DNA of 64,000 nucleotides from Thiomonas sp. FB-Cd. Its GTDB lineage: Bacteria; Pseudomonadota; Gammaproteobacteria; Burkholderiales; Burkholderiaceae_C. The notes beneath the pieces were generated by a model. The model was not told the origin of the DNA. It did no database searches and worked only from the letters and a program-made list of their open reading frames with translations. Each line of letters begins with the position of its first letter. The first letter of the stretch is position 1. Shown in pieces: positions 18,125 through 26,537 of the stretch. The translations under genes were made by a program, and so were the position numbers. The stretch covers positions 124,001 through 188,000 of the forward strand of contig NZ_JPOE01000002.1 in assembly GCF_000733775.1 (NCBI RefSeq). Direction: 5' to 3'.

Positions 18125-19592
18125 GGTCGGCCCACTCCTCGATCTGCTCGATCTTCTCCAGTCCGTAACGTTCGAGCTTGCTGCGTAGGCCAACGCGCGA
18201 CAGCCCCAGCTCCTGCGCCGCGCGAGTCTTGTTCCAGCGATGGCGGATGAGGGTTTCCTTCACGATGCGCGCCTCCAGAGACTCCATCCGCTCCTTGAGT
18301 GAGCCGTCGATGCCGGCGAGCAGTTCGAGCGCCTCGGCCGCCTCCTCGGTGGTGCCGCGCAGGATATGCGGGGAGATCAGCTCGGCGCCGAGCTGGTCGG
18401 TGGGTGCCAGCACGAGCATCCGCTTGATCTCGTTCTGCAGCTCGCGCACATTGCCTGGCCAGTCGTAGGCCTGCAGGCAGGCCAGCGCTTCGTGCGTGAT
18501 GCCGCGCACCGTCTTTCCAAGTGTGCGCATGGCCTCCTGCAGCAGCGACTGCGCCAGCACCGGGATGTCGGTGCGGCGCTCGCGCAGCGGCGGAATGGCG
18601 ATGCTGAAGGTTGCCAGCCGGAAGAACAGATCCTGCCGGAAGCGGCCCGACCGCACCTCCTCCTTGAGGTCGCGGTGCGTGGCGGCCAGCAACCGTACGT
18701 CGACCGTGCGGCGGGTGTTGCTGCCCAGCGGGCGGATCTCGCCCTCCTGCAGCACTCGCAGCAACTTGACCTGGAAGGCGGGGGAAATGTCGCCCACTTC
18801 GTCAAGGAAGATCGTACCGCCGTTGGCACGCTCGAACAAGCCGATGCGATCTTCCACCGCGCCGGTGAAGGCGCCGCGTTTGTGACCGAACAGTTCGCTT
18901 TCCAACAGGTCGTCTGGCAGGGCGCCGCAGTTCTCGGCGACGAACGGCTTGTCGCCGCGCAGGCTGTTGTAGTGCAGGGCACGGGCGAACAACTCCTTGC
19001 CGGTGCCGGATTCGCCGCACACCAGCACGTTGACGTCGTAGGTGGAGACGGTGCGCACCGTGTCGCACACCGCGTTGAGCAGGCTGTCGGGCGCGCGGAT
19101 GATGCCCTGGTCCCAGTCGAAACGGGCCTGCAGCACGCGGCGCTTTTCCTGCAGGCTGTTGCTCAGGGTGGCAGGCTTGAGCTTCAGCTCGATGGAGAGT
19201 TGTTCGTTTTCGCGCTGCAGGCGGAACAGGTCCACCGCGTTGTGCAGTTTGAGAAGCAGGTCCGGGGGTGTCCACGGCTTGCTGATGAACTGGTAGATGC
19301 CAGCTTCGTTGATCGCCTCGATGATGTCTTCCGAATCGGTGTAGCCGGAGAGGATCATGCGGATCACCTCGGGCCACTGCTGACGTACCCGGGAGAGGAA
19401 CTCCACCCCGGTGGTCTCGGGCATGCGCTGGTCGCACAGGATGACCTGCACCCACTCCTTTTCCAGCAGCGCTCCCGCCGCTGCGGCGCTGGTTGCGCTG
19501 AGCACGTCGAAATCGTCCTCGAGCACGCGCGTGAGTGCCTCGACCGAGCGCACTTCGTCGTCGACGACCAGGATGGTGGGCTTGGCGGCCAT
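18117..19592 (-). CDS. hoxA: NtrC-family response regulator HoxA (sigma-54 activator)
   Basis: A 491-residue regulator starting at the ATG at 19592. The receiver domain (ILVVDDE, CDQRMP, KPW) is followed by an AAA+ sigma-54 interaction domain with Walker A GESGTGKELFA, the GAFTGA loop that contacts sigma-54, and Walker B GTIFLDEVGD. A Fis-type helix-turn-helix ends the protein (NKTRAAQELGLSRVGLRSKL). It is the probable activator of the sigma-54 promoter at 25363-25378. In C. necator the unphosphorylated HoxA is the active form; whether this holds here is unknown. Confidence 0.95.
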   Translation of the reverse strand: MAAKPTILVVDDEVRSVEALTRVLEDDFDVLSATSAAAAGALLEKEWVQVILCDQRMPETTGVEFLSRVRQQWPEVIRMILSGYTDSEDIIEAINEAGIYQFISKPWTPPDLLLKLHNAVDLFRLQRENEQLSIELKLKPATLSNSLQEKRRVLQARFDWDQGIIRAPDSLLNAVCDTVRTVSTYDVNVLVCGESGTGKELFARALHYNSLRGDKPFVAENCGALPDDLLESELFGHKRGAFTGAVEDRIGLFERANGGTIFLDEVGDISPAFQVKLLRVLQEGEIRPLGSNTRRTVDVRLLAATHRDLKEEVRSGRFRQDLFFRLATFSIAIPPLRERRTDIPVLAQSLLQEAMRTLGKTVRGITHEALACLQAYDWPGNVRELQNEIKRMLVLAPTDQLGAELISPHILRGTTEEAAEALELLAGIDGSLKERMESLEARIVKETLIRHRWNKTRAAQELGLSRVGLRSKLERYGLEKIEQIEEWADHG

Positions 19593-19600
19593 GGGTCGGT

Positions 19601-20524
19601 TCAGGCGGTGGGGGCGTCGGCACGCAGAGGCAGCGGGCGGCCGATCAGGCGGGTGCGGCGCGACAGGCGCAGCCATTCGTACCATGCGTCCAGCCCCTCG
19701 CCGCTGTGCGCCGAGACCAGCAGGATCTGCAGATCAGGGTTGACGCGCAGTGCGGCGTCGATGCAGCGATCAACGTCGAAATCCAGGTGGGGGAGGAGGT
19801 CGATCTTGTTGATCAGCATGACGTCCGCAGCGTGGAACATGTCTGGGTATTTCAGCGGCTTGTCCTCGCCCTCGGTCACCGAGAGAATGGCCACCTTGTG
19901 CGCCTCGCCGAGATCGAAGGCCGCTGGACAGACCAGGTTGCCCACATTCTCGATGAACAGCACGCCTCCCTGCTGCGGGTCGAGTTGGGTGATGGCGTGG
20001 CCGACCATGTGGGCGTCCAGGTGGCAGCCCTTGCCGGTGTTGACCTGCACGCTGCGCACGCCGGTGGCGCGGATGCGGTCGGCGTCGAGCGAGGTTTCCT
20101 GGTCGCCTTCGATTACCGCCAGATCAAATTCGCCGCGCAGGGCGGTGAGGGTACGGGTAAGCAAGGCGGTCTTGCCCGATCCGGGGCTGGAGACGAGGTT
20201 CAGCGCCAGGATGCCGCGCTGCCGGAAAAGCAGCCGGTTGTCGTGAGCATAGCCGTGGTTCTTGCTCAGGATGTTCTGTTCGATCTGCACCATGCGCGAC
20301 TGGCTCAACCCCGGCGCATGCGCACGCGCCGGGCCGTTGCCGTAGTGGTGGTTGGCACCGCCCGCCACCGCTTCCACCGCATGGGTGAGGTCGTGCGCAT
20401 GATCGTGTTCGTGCGCATGGTCATGGCCATGGTCGTGCGAGTGATGATGCGCGGCATCGGTGCCGGCCAGCGCGTGGCCATCGACGCGGGCCTCGTCCTC
20501 GGAACAACCGCAAACGGTACACAT
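19601..20524 (-). CDS. hypB: Hydrogenase nickel incorporation GTPase HypB
   Basis: HypB delivers nickel, with HypA, in a GTP-dependent step. The 307-residue protein starts [11 protein letters not shown], the high-affinity CxxCGC nickel site. A histidine-rich store follows (residues 26-44, [19 protein letters not shown]). The GTPase core has [11 protein letters not shown] (P-loop), [25 protein letters not shown] and NKIDLLPH. The start lies one base beyond the hypA stop. Confidence 0.96.
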   Translation of the reverse strand: MCTVCGCSEDEARVDGHALAGTDAAHHHSHDHGHDHAHEHDHAHDLTHAVEAVAGGANHHYGNGPARAHAPGLSQSRMVQIEQNILSKNHGYAHDNRLLFRQRGILALNLVSSPGSGKTALLTRTLTALRGEFDLAVIEGDQETSLDADRIRATGVRSVQVNTGKGCHLDAHMVGHAITQLDPQQGGVLFIENVGNLVCPAAFDLGEAHKVAILSVTEGEDKPLKYPDMFHAADVMLINKIDLLPHLDFDVDRCIDAALRVNPDLQILLVSAHSGEGLDAWYEWLRLSRRTRLIGRPLPLRADAPTA

Positions 20525-20525
20525 A

Positions 20526-20867
20526 TCAGTCGACCTCCAGTTCCTTGATGCACATGTCGTCGCCTCCTTCTACCACCACTTGGTGGCCGCCGCAGAGCGG
20601 ACAGGGGTCGAAGCGTTGGGGGATGTCCACCCGCGTGGCGCAGGGGATGCACCAGGCCTGCGCGGGTGTGGTGTGAATCTCGAGCTCGGCGCCCTGCGCC
20701 ACGCCGTGCGCGGCAACCACGTCGAAGCAGAAGCGCAGTGCGTCCGCGTCCACCGACGACAGGGCACCGATGTCGAGAATCACGCGCCGCACCCGCTTGA
20801 ATTGCTGGACGCTGGCCTGCTCTTCGATGATCTGCACGATGCTTTCGCACAGCGACATTTCATGCAT
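20526..20867 (-). CDS. hypA: Hydrogenase nickel incorporation protein HypA
   Basis: A 113-residue nickel chaperone. The N-terminal [10 protein letters not shown] carries the nickel-binding His2 and Glu3. The zinc-binding domain has two CxxC pairs (WCIPC and DPCPLCG). The start at 20867 overlaps the end of hupK by 8 bases, and a longer upstream frame in the same phase is not coding. HypA works with HypB. Confidence 0.96.
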   Translation of the reverse strand: MHEMSLCESIVQIIEEQASVQQFKRVRRVILDIGALSSVDADALRFCFDVVAAHGVAQGAELEIHTTPAQAWCIPCATRVDIPQRFDPCPLCGGHQVVVEGGDDMCIKELEVD

Positions 20868-21909
20868 GGGCGGGCTCCGGCGCGGCTTGCGGTGTGGTGA
20901 ACTGCAGGGTGGCCAGCACGCAAGGGTCGATGGTCTGGACCACCAGTCGCGCCTGTTTCTGCACGGTTTCCAGCGTACCGGGCCCGATGCTTGCAAGCAA
21001 CTGCGCGGCCAAGCCCTGCGGATGGGAATTCCATTCGGTGGGGGCCAGGATACGGTAATGCGCGATGCGCTGGTGAGCGTCGAGTTCGGCATGGTGGATC
21101 AGGCGTCCGCGTGCACTGTCCACCCAGCCCAGGCCCGCCGCTGCGGGCGGGGGCGGGGCGGTATCGTCGCCCTGCCTGAGGGTGACGAGCACGGTGCAAA
21201 GATCCACCAGTCGTGCGGCCAAGCGCCCGAGCAGGCCATGGAGGGCTGCGGCAGTCACCAGCGGGTGGTCGCGGTGCCGGGCGGCCGGGCCGGTTTCTAG
21301 GCAGGCGCCGGCGTGGGTGGGCTGGCTGACGAACTCCAAGGTGTCGTCGGCAACGAGCGCAGTGCAGAGGCTGTCGGGCGGCAGCGATTCGAGCGTCGGC
21401 AGTTCAATGGCGGGCAGGGCGGTCGCGCAGCCGTACAGGGCGTCGAGCCAGCGCGGCGCCGCTGCCTCGACTGTCGACCGCGCCCAGCGGCGCATTGCGT
21501 CGATCGCGTCGAACGCCAGGAACTCGGCAGGCGGCAGCCCCATGGTGTGGTATCCCACCCAGTCGACCAGGGCGTCAAGGGCAGCCGGGTCTGCCGTGGC
21601 GGCATCGGTGCGGCAGACGATCTGTCGGAGGTCGTCGGGATTGGGTGGGGCGCCGCACAGCACGGGCCAGTCGCGGTGGATCTGCAGCAGGTGCTCGCGC
21701 ACGGTCTCGAACTGCACGCGGCAGTGCAGGGCGCGGCGCTGGGCTGCATTCATCGGCGGCAGCGAATCTCGCAGAGCATCACGCGCGGCGGCGAGCTGGG
21801 CATGGCCGCACAGGCTGAACAGCAGGGGCAGAAGCTGCACGGCCTGGGCGGCGGTGCGCCCTTCGAGCAAGCGCATGGCCTGCACCGGACGCTGGTTATT
21901 GATGTGCAC
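20860..21909 (-). CDS. hupK: HupK/HoxV scaffold protein for hydrogenase maturation
   Basis: A 349-residue protein distantly related to hydrogenase large subunits. It keeps surrounding sequence such as RILAPTEWNSHPQG and a C-terminal DPCV. It lacks the paired CxxC nickel ligands (the N-terminal site is absent and the C-terminal one is reduced to DPCVLATL). This is the signature of HupK/HoxV, a scaffold for the Fe(CN)2CO cofactor in oxygen-tolerant hydrogenases. The start is a GTG at 21909; an ATG at 21876 is an alternative. Confidence 0.88.
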   Translation of the reverse strand: MHINNQRPVQAMRLLEGRTAAQAVQLLPLLFSLCGHAQLAAARDALRDSLPPMNAAQRRALHCRVQFETVREHLLQIHRDWPVLCGAPPNPDDLRQIVCRTDAATADPAALDALVDWVGYHTMGLPPAEFLAFDAIDAMRRWARSTVEAAAPRWLDALYGCATALPAIELPTLESLPPDSLCTALVADDTLEFVSQPTHAGACLETGPAARHRDHPLVTAAALHGLLGRLAARLVDLCTVLVTLRQGDDTAPPPPAAAGLGWVDSARGRLIHHAELDAHQRIAHYRILAPTEWNSHPQGLAAQLLASIGPGTLETVQKQARLVVQTIDPCVLATLQFTTPQAAPEPAHA

Positions 21910-21979
21910 GACCCGTCCACCCGGGGCGGCGTCCCGAGGTGGATGTGTAGGTGTTGCTGAGCAGCGTGCATGGCGGGGC

Positions 21980-22456
21980 TCAGCGTTCGGAGCGGCCGAA
22001 CAGGAAGCTGCGCCGGGAGGCGATGCCTGCGGGCTCGTCGTCGGTGTCGGTGTCGAACATCAGCGCGAGCGCGTCGCGTGCGGCGGCCACGGCTTGTTCC
22101 TGGTTGGTGAATGCGTCCATCGGCGAGAAGAGCGAGCCACTGAGGTGGTGTCCGACTTGCGGCAGATGGGCTGCGAGCAGGCCGTAGCTGCCGGTGGGTA
22201 GATCCATCGCCCGCGTAGTGCCCACCTGGGCGGGTGGCAATTCCCGCCCACCGGGCAGCGACTGGGCAAACACGTTCATGCACCAGGGGGTGACGATCAC
22301 GCCGACGCACAACCCGTCCCATTCACGCAGGCCGACGGCCTCGACCCGCAGTGCGGGGTTGACGATGGGCAGGCCCAGCATGTGCGTGTTCTGGACGTGG
22401 CGGTATGCCTCCTCCAGCGAACGGCCGATGGGACCGATGTGAGCATTGGTGCTCAT
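21980..22456 (-). CDS. hupJ: HupJ/HoxT hydrogenase assembly chaperone (HybE family)
   Basis: A 158-residue HybE/HupJ-family protein (MLGLPIVNPALRVEAVGL, then GVIVTPWCMN). The family helps mature the small/large subunit complex and, in oxygen-tolerant systems, protects it in air. The start is the ATG at 22456, overlapping the rubredoxin stop by 4 bases. It sits in the usual hupI-hupJ-hupK order. Confidence 0.92.
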   Translation of the reverse strand: MSTNAHIGPIGRSLEEAYRHVQNTHMLGLPIVNPALRVEAVGLREWDGLCVGVIVTPWCMNVFAQSLPGGRELPPAQVGTTRAMDLPTGSYGLLAAHLPQVGHHLSGSLFSPMDAFTNQEQAVAAARDALALMFDTDTDDEPAGIASRRSFLFGRSER

Positions 22457-22674
22457 GTCTCGTCCCGTACCACCATGAAGTGCATGGCCTCGCCGTCGCA
22501 TTCGGGGCAGCGCCAGTGCTGCGGCAGTTGGCTGAACGGGGTGCCCGGTGCAATTTGCCATACCGGGTCGCCCACGGCGGGGTCGTATACGTACCAGCAG
22601 ATGCGGCACTCCAGCCGCGCGTGGTTGCGCAAGCGAGAGGCGTCGCCCATGTAGGAACCTTCGAAAGTGTTCAT
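22453..22674 (-). CDS. hupI: Rubredoxin HupI/HoxR
   Basis: A 73-residue rubredoxin with the two iron-binding CxxC motifs, LECRICWYVYDP and HWRCPECDG. The rubredoxin of hup/hox operons is required for full maturation of the small-subunit clusters under oxygen. The start at 22674 overlaps the hupH stop (ATGA-type coupling). Confidence 0.95.
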   Translation of the reverse strand: MNTFEGSYMGDASRLRNHARLECRICWYVYDPAVGDPVWQIAPGTPFSQLPQHWRCPECDGEAMHFMVVRDET

Positions 22675-23534
22675 TGGAACAGGGTGAGGATTTCGCGCAG
22701 GCGATCGGCAGTGTCTGCGAAGTCTTCTGGCGCCGCTAGTGCGACTTCCGGCACGTCGACGATCTCGATGGTGTTGAGGATCAGCGCGTCCTGCGAGTTG
22801 AAGTATTTGACCCACCACACGTTGGGCAGACGAGTTGCGCCGATGCGGCAGTTGCCGTACCCGCGCGAGAGAATGGTGGCCGGCCCCACGCCTAGCTCGG
22901 TGCCGAGGTGGATGAGGTCTTCGCGGGTCAGCGGCAGCAGGGTGAGATTGATGACGTGTGAGGGATCGCCGTGCGAGTAGTTGGCCATCTTGTCCGCGAT
23001 CTCGCTCAGCAGCGCCGGCGCGTTTTGCACGCCAGAGATGGGCGCGGCGTTGGGATCGAGCCGGCTCTCAGACAGCGCGGCAGAGTTGCTGGAGCGCACG
23101 GACTGAGGTATGTCGGCGATTTCGATATGGTCGGTCAGCACGTTCTGCACCGCATCGACTCGGCGAATGCGCCACACGCCGGTGAGTACGGCTTCCTGAG
23201 CCAGGATGGCACCGCCGGGCTGGTCGATGGTGACGCTGACCTCGCCTGCGCCGAGGATTTGGTTGATGCAGGCAAGGTCATCCGCGTCGAGACTTGAGAG
23301 ATCATGAGCGATGGCATCTTCTTCGCCTGGCGCGTAGGCGCGGGCGGTGACGAGCAAGTCCTCTAGAAGGTCGCGCACGCGGTGGCGATGGTGCAGATCT
23401 TCGGGCTCGGGCAGGGAGATGGAGTCGTGTGTGTACATCTCCTTGGGCATGGCCATGTATTCGAGGGTGTCATCTTCTACAGGTTGGCTGCCGGGACCGA
23501 CGGCGACGATTGGAATGTCGATGGACTTTGGCAT
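22671..23534 (-). CDS. hupH: HupH/HoxQ hydrogenase expression protein (HyaF family)
   Basis: A 287-residue HupH/HyaF/HoxQ protein. Recognisable segments are IPIVAVGPGSQP at the N-terminus, LGAGEVSVTIDQPGG in the middle, and SRGYGNCRIGATRLPNVWWV toward the C-terminus. With HupG it is a chaperone for the Tat-targeted small subunit. An ATG at 23534 is the first good start. Confidence 0.92.
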   Translation of the reverse strand: MPKSIDIPIVAVGPGSQPVEDDTLEYMAMPKEMYTHDSISLPEPEDLHHRHRVRDLLEDLLVTARAYAPGEEDAIAHDLSSLDADDLACINQILGAGEVSVTIDQPGGAILAQEAVLTGVWRIRRVDAVQNVLTDHIEIADIPQSVRSSNSAALSESRLDPNAAPISGVQNAPALLSEIADKMANYSHGDPSHVINLTLLPLTREDLIHLGTELGVGPATILSRGYGNCRIGATRLPNVWWVKYFNSQDALILNTIEIVDVPEVALAAPEDFADTADRLREILTLFQ

Positions 23535-23544
23535 GGTCGTGTGT

Positions 23545-23955
23545 TCAGGCGGGGATGATGGGAATGCGCGGGGCAGGTGGCCGCACCGGGCCCGCGTCGA
23601 GAAAGCCCTGGATCTGCTCCAGGTAGTCAGCCCAGTCCTGGATCTTGGAGATGGTGCCGAGGTACTGGTCCTTGCGGAGAAAAACAAGTGAAGGCCACAG
23701 TTCGAAGCCGTACATTGCCTGCAGGGTGCGCTCGTCTTCCCGTGCGACGACGGCCGGCGTAATGCGGCCATGGAAATGCCTGACCAACTCGGGCAGCACC
23801 ACGGCAACGTCGTTGGCCTCGGGGGTATTGGCGGGATCCGCGGTGAAGAACAGCACGGTGTTGTCGGCTGCGCGCAGCACGGCGTCGACTGTCTTCGTGG
23901 TCACGCGCGGATAGCCGAGTTCTTCGGTCAGACGGTCGATCAGCGAGGTTGACAT
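23545..23955 (-). CDS. hupG: HupG/HoxO chaperone (HyaE family, thioredoxin-like)
   Basis: A 136-residue HyaE/HupG/HoxO protein with a thioredoxin-like fold but no CxxC (segments VLFFTADPANTPEAND, GFELWPSLVFLRKDQYLG). It binds the Tat signal of the hydrogenase small subunit and prevents early export. It lies between hupF and hupH in the standard order. Confidence 0.9.
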   Translation of the reverse strand: MSTSLIDRLTEELGYPRVTTKTVDAVLRAADNTVLFFTADPANTPEANDVAVVLPELVRHFHGRITPAVVAREDERTLQAMYGFELWPSLVFLRKDQYLGTISKIQDWADYLEQIQGFLDAGPVRPPAPRIPIIPA

Positions 23956-23970
23956 TGGGGGTGGTTCCTT

Positions 23971-24294
23971 TCAGCGGTCAGGAGGGGCGGCTGCGCCGCG
24001 CAGGTGATCAGGTAGTTGGGGCTCGCGCCCCACCAGGTCGGCGAAGAGGCGGTCGACGTCGGGGGCCTCACCGCGCATCACGGCATCAAGCGCGGCGAGG
24101 GCATCCTGGATGCGCAGGGCCTCCTCGGGTTCGAGCAAGCCGCGCGCATGGCCGAGGAAGACCAGTACCCAGGTTCCCGAAGGTTGTGGGCCGACAAGGG
24201 ACATGTCGACCGCTTCCTGTGCGTCGCCTGGGCCGGCACACAGGGAGAAGAACTCGTGCATCTCGACGATGCACATGGGGCGGCCGATGCACAT
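23971..24294 (-). CDS. hupF: HupF/HoxL, HypC-family hydrogenase chaperone
   Basis: A 107-residue HypC paralogue beginning MCIGRPMCIVE, with the iron-binding Cys2. Members in this position assist HypC for oxygen-tolerant membrane hydrogenases. It is longer than HypC at the C-terminus (ends in LPDHLRGAAAP). It is two bases from the hupD stop. Confidence 0.93.
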   Translation of the reverse strand: MCIGRPMCIVEMHEFFSLCAGPGDAQEAVDMSLVGPQPSGTWVLVFLGHARGLLEPEEALRIQDALAALDAVMRGEAPDVDRLFADLVGREPQLPDHLRGAAAPPDR

Positions 24295-24296
24295 GA

Positions 24297-24998
24297 TCAG
24301 AGGGGGCGACGGCTGTCAACGTTGACGCTCAGGCGCGGCCAGGCGTCGTGCTGGTGTTTAGGATCGAAGCGAATGTCCGGGTCTGCCAGCACACGTGGAT
24401 CCCCGGTGCGCAGAGCGGTCTTGGCGTCAGGCCGGCCTGCCTCGTAGCGGGTCTGGTCGAGCGCCTGCGGGCTTAATTGCTCGGACTGGGCCAGCGGTTC
24501 GGCGCGGTACCTGGCCTCCACGCCCAGCCGTGCCAGCCAGCGCAGGCCTGCGGTGATGGCCGGCTCGATCTGCGCCTTGACCAACTCGGTGAGACTTCCG
24601 CCGAAGTCCTCCAGCGTATGGGGCTGCACGCCGACCAACGCGAGCTGGCGCCGCTTGCCGCCGAGCAGCTCAGCCGTCATCAGAACCTCCTGGAATCCGG
24701 TCTGGTGCAGACTCATCTTCTTCGCGCCCATGAAGCGGGGCACGTCTTCGCCGATCACGCAGTGCAGCGAGCCGGGCTCCAAGCCGTAGTCGACCGCGTC
24801 GAACACCAGCAGTATGTCCGCGTCCTGAACATGGTGGACGAGGTAGATCCCCTGTGTGCCGCCGTCCATCAGGCGCACGTTGTCGTCGAAGTGATGGGTG
24901 CGATGCAGTGCCTCCACGGCACGCACTCCGAATCCTTCATCGGCCCAAAGCAGGTTGCCGATGCCCAGGATGAGCACCGACGGTTGATTGTCCAGCAT
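24297..24998 (-). CDS. hupD: Hydrogenase maturation endopeptidase HupD/HoxM
   Basis: This protease removes the C-terminal tail of the HupL precursor after nickel insertion. I use the ATG at 24998, which has a GGAG site seven bases upstream; 25016 is an alternative. The metal-contacting residues are present: GIGNLLWADEGFG (Glu) , FDAVDYG (Asp), and SLHQTGFQE (His). At 233 residues it is longer than typical (about 200), with an extra hydrophilic tail after residue 165. It is the first gene of the minus-strand operon. Confidence 0.94.
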   Translation of the reverse strand: MLDNQPSVLILGIGNLLWADEGFGVRAVEALHRTHHFDDNVRLMDGGTQGIYLVHHVQDADILLVFDAVDYGLEPGSLHCVIGEDVPRFMGAKKMSLHQTGFQEVLMTAELLGGKRRQLALVGVQPHTLEDFGGSLTELVKAQIEPAITAGLRWLARLGVEARYRAEPLAQSEQLSPQALDQTRYEAGRPDAKTALRTGDPRVLADPDIRFDPKHQHDAWPRLSVNVDSRRPL

Positions 24999-25436
24999 GG
25001 CGTTGTCTCCTTGCATCTGGTTGCTCCGCGGTCAGGGGTGGAAACCGGCCTGCCGGGATGCGCTTTCCATCGAAGTGAGCAAATGCAATGCCAGCCCCGC
25101 TGGTCGCGCTAAGTGCCTGATTGCATTCAGATCTGACGCTGGCTTTCCAATGCGGCCTGGAATAACTGCAAAACAGGTTTCCACATAAGCGAATGAAATG
25201 GAATAAAGGTATGCACTGAAATGGCGGTGGTCGCCAGAGTGGCAGGAGCGGTTAGCTGGCTTCCAGTGCCGCATCGACGCCGGCTATGCGGCGACCTGGG
25301 GTAAACCATGAAATCCACGGTTCTGCACAGCTAATTCTTTGATTTTTCTAGGGGTAATGCACTGGCACACGAATTGCATTCGACTGGCAGCACAAAGGGC
25401 TTCCGGTGGAGCCGCAAAACTAGGAGGAGGCAGGCC
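24999..25436. promoter_or_regulatory. Divergent control region between hupD and hupS
   Basis: The 440-base region between the two hydrogenase operons holds a strong sigma-54 site toward hupS (listed separately) and an AT-rich tract around 25330-25350 that could be an IHF site. Toward hupD the minus strand carries TTGCA with GG ten bases upstream (plus positions 25085-25098), a partial sigma-54 match with a good -12 and a poor -24. No gene is visible in either strand. Confidence 0.6.
25363..25378 (+). promoter_or_regulatory. Sigma-54 promoter of hupSLC
   Basis: TGGCACACGAATTGCA matches the -24/-12 consensus TGGCAC-N5-TTGCA. GG (25364-25365) and GC (25376-25377) are separated by exactly ten bases. 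Transcription should begin near 25389, about 48 bases before the hupS ATG. HoxA, encoded at 18117-19592, has the GAFTGA loop needed to activate it. Confidence 0.88.
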
Positions 25437-26537
25437 ATGTCGGTTACGGAAACGTTCTACGAAGTCATGCGGCGCCAGGGCATTTCACGTCGCAGTTTTC
25501 TCAAGTACTGCAGCCTGACGGCGGCGGCGCTGGGCCTGGGCCCGCAATACGCGAGTGAAATCGCCTACGCGATGGAGAACAAACCTCGCCTGCCGGTGCT
25601 CTGGCTTCATGGGCTGGAATGCACCTGTTGCTCGGAGTCGTTCATCCGCTCGGGTCACCCGTTGGCCAAGGACGTGATTCTGTCCATGATTTCGCTGGAC
25701 TATGACGACACCCTGATGGCCGCTGCCGGCCATCAGGCGGAGGCCATCGTCGAGGAGGTTGTCACCAAGTACAAAGGCAACTACATCCTTGCCGTGGAAG
25801 GCAATCCGCCGCTGAACGAGGACGGCATGTACTGCATCATCGCCGGCCAACCCTTCGTGGAGAAGCTGCGCTACGCGGCGAGCAACGCTAAGGCCATCAT
25901 CTCCTGGGGCTCATGCGCCTCTTGGGGCTGCGTGCAGGCGGCCAAGCCAAACCCGACGCGGGCGACGCCGGTGCACAAGGTCATCACTGACAAGCCGCTC
26001 ATCAAGGTGCCGGGGTGCCCGCCGATCGCCGAGGTGATGACCGCAGTGATTACCTACATGCTCACGTTCGACCGCATGCCCGAGCTCGACCGCCAGGGTC
26101 GGCCGAAGATGTTCTACAGCCAGCGCATTCACGACAAGTGCTACCGCCGGCCGCATTTCGATGCCGGCCAGTTCGTCGAGGCCTTCGACGACGAGGGCGC
26201 GCGCCGCGGCTACTGCCTCTACAAGATGGGCTGCAAGGGACCGACCACCTACAACGCCTGCTCGACCACGCGCTGGAACGACGGCGTGTCCTTTCCCATC
26301 CAGTCCGGCCATGGTTGCATCGGCTGTTCGGAGGACGGGTTCTGGGACAAGGGCTCCTGGTACGCCCACCTTACCGACATCAAGCCCTTCGGCGTCGAAG
26401 CCAATGCCGATGAAATCGGAGCGGCTGCCGCCGGTGTGGTGGGCGGAGCCGTGGCGGTGCACGCCGTGGTCAGCGCAGTCAAACGTTTGCGCAGCAGCAA
26501 GCAGAGCGAGACGGAACACAAGGGAGATAACGAATGA
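25437..26537 (+). CDS. hupS: Oxygen-tolerant uptake [NiFe] hydrogenase small subunit (group 1d)
   Basis: The electron-transfer subunit (HupS/HoxK/HyaA). ATG at 25437 with a strong AGGAGGAGG site. A Tat signal (RRSFLK at residues 18-23) is followed by an AYA cleavage site at about 45. In mature numbering the proximal cluster has Cys17, Cys19, Cys20, Cys115 and Cys120: ECTCC and GSCASWGC. Cys19 and Cys120 are the two extra cysteines that give the 4Fe-3S cluster of oxygen-tolerant group 1d enzymes. A C-terminal membrane helix ([16 protein letters not shown]) anchors it to the periplasmic face. It overlaps hupL by ATGA. Confidence 0.97.
   Translation: MSVTETFYEVMRRQGISRRSFLKYCSLTAAALGLGPQYASEIAYAMENKPRLPVLWLHGLECTCCSESFIRSGHPLAKDVILSMISLDYDDTLMAAAGHQAEAIVEEVVTKYKGNYILAVEGNPPLNEDGMYCIIAGQPFVEKLRYAASNAKAIISWGSCASWGCVQAAKPNPTRATPVHKVITDKPLIKVPGCPPIAEVMTAVITYMLTFDRMPELDRQGRPKMFYSQRIHDKCYRRPHFDAGQFVEAFDDEGARRGYCLYKMGCKGPTTYNACSTTRWNDGVSFPIQSGHGCIGCSEDGFWDKGSWYAHLTDIKPFGVEANADEIGAAAAGVVGGAVAVHAVVSAVKRLRSSKQSETEHKGDNE

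Noticed and set aside
18366..20246. Long plus-strand open frame of 626 codons opposite hoxA and hypB
   Set aside because: It is antisense to two certain genes, has no recognisable domain, and reflects the high-GC codon bias.
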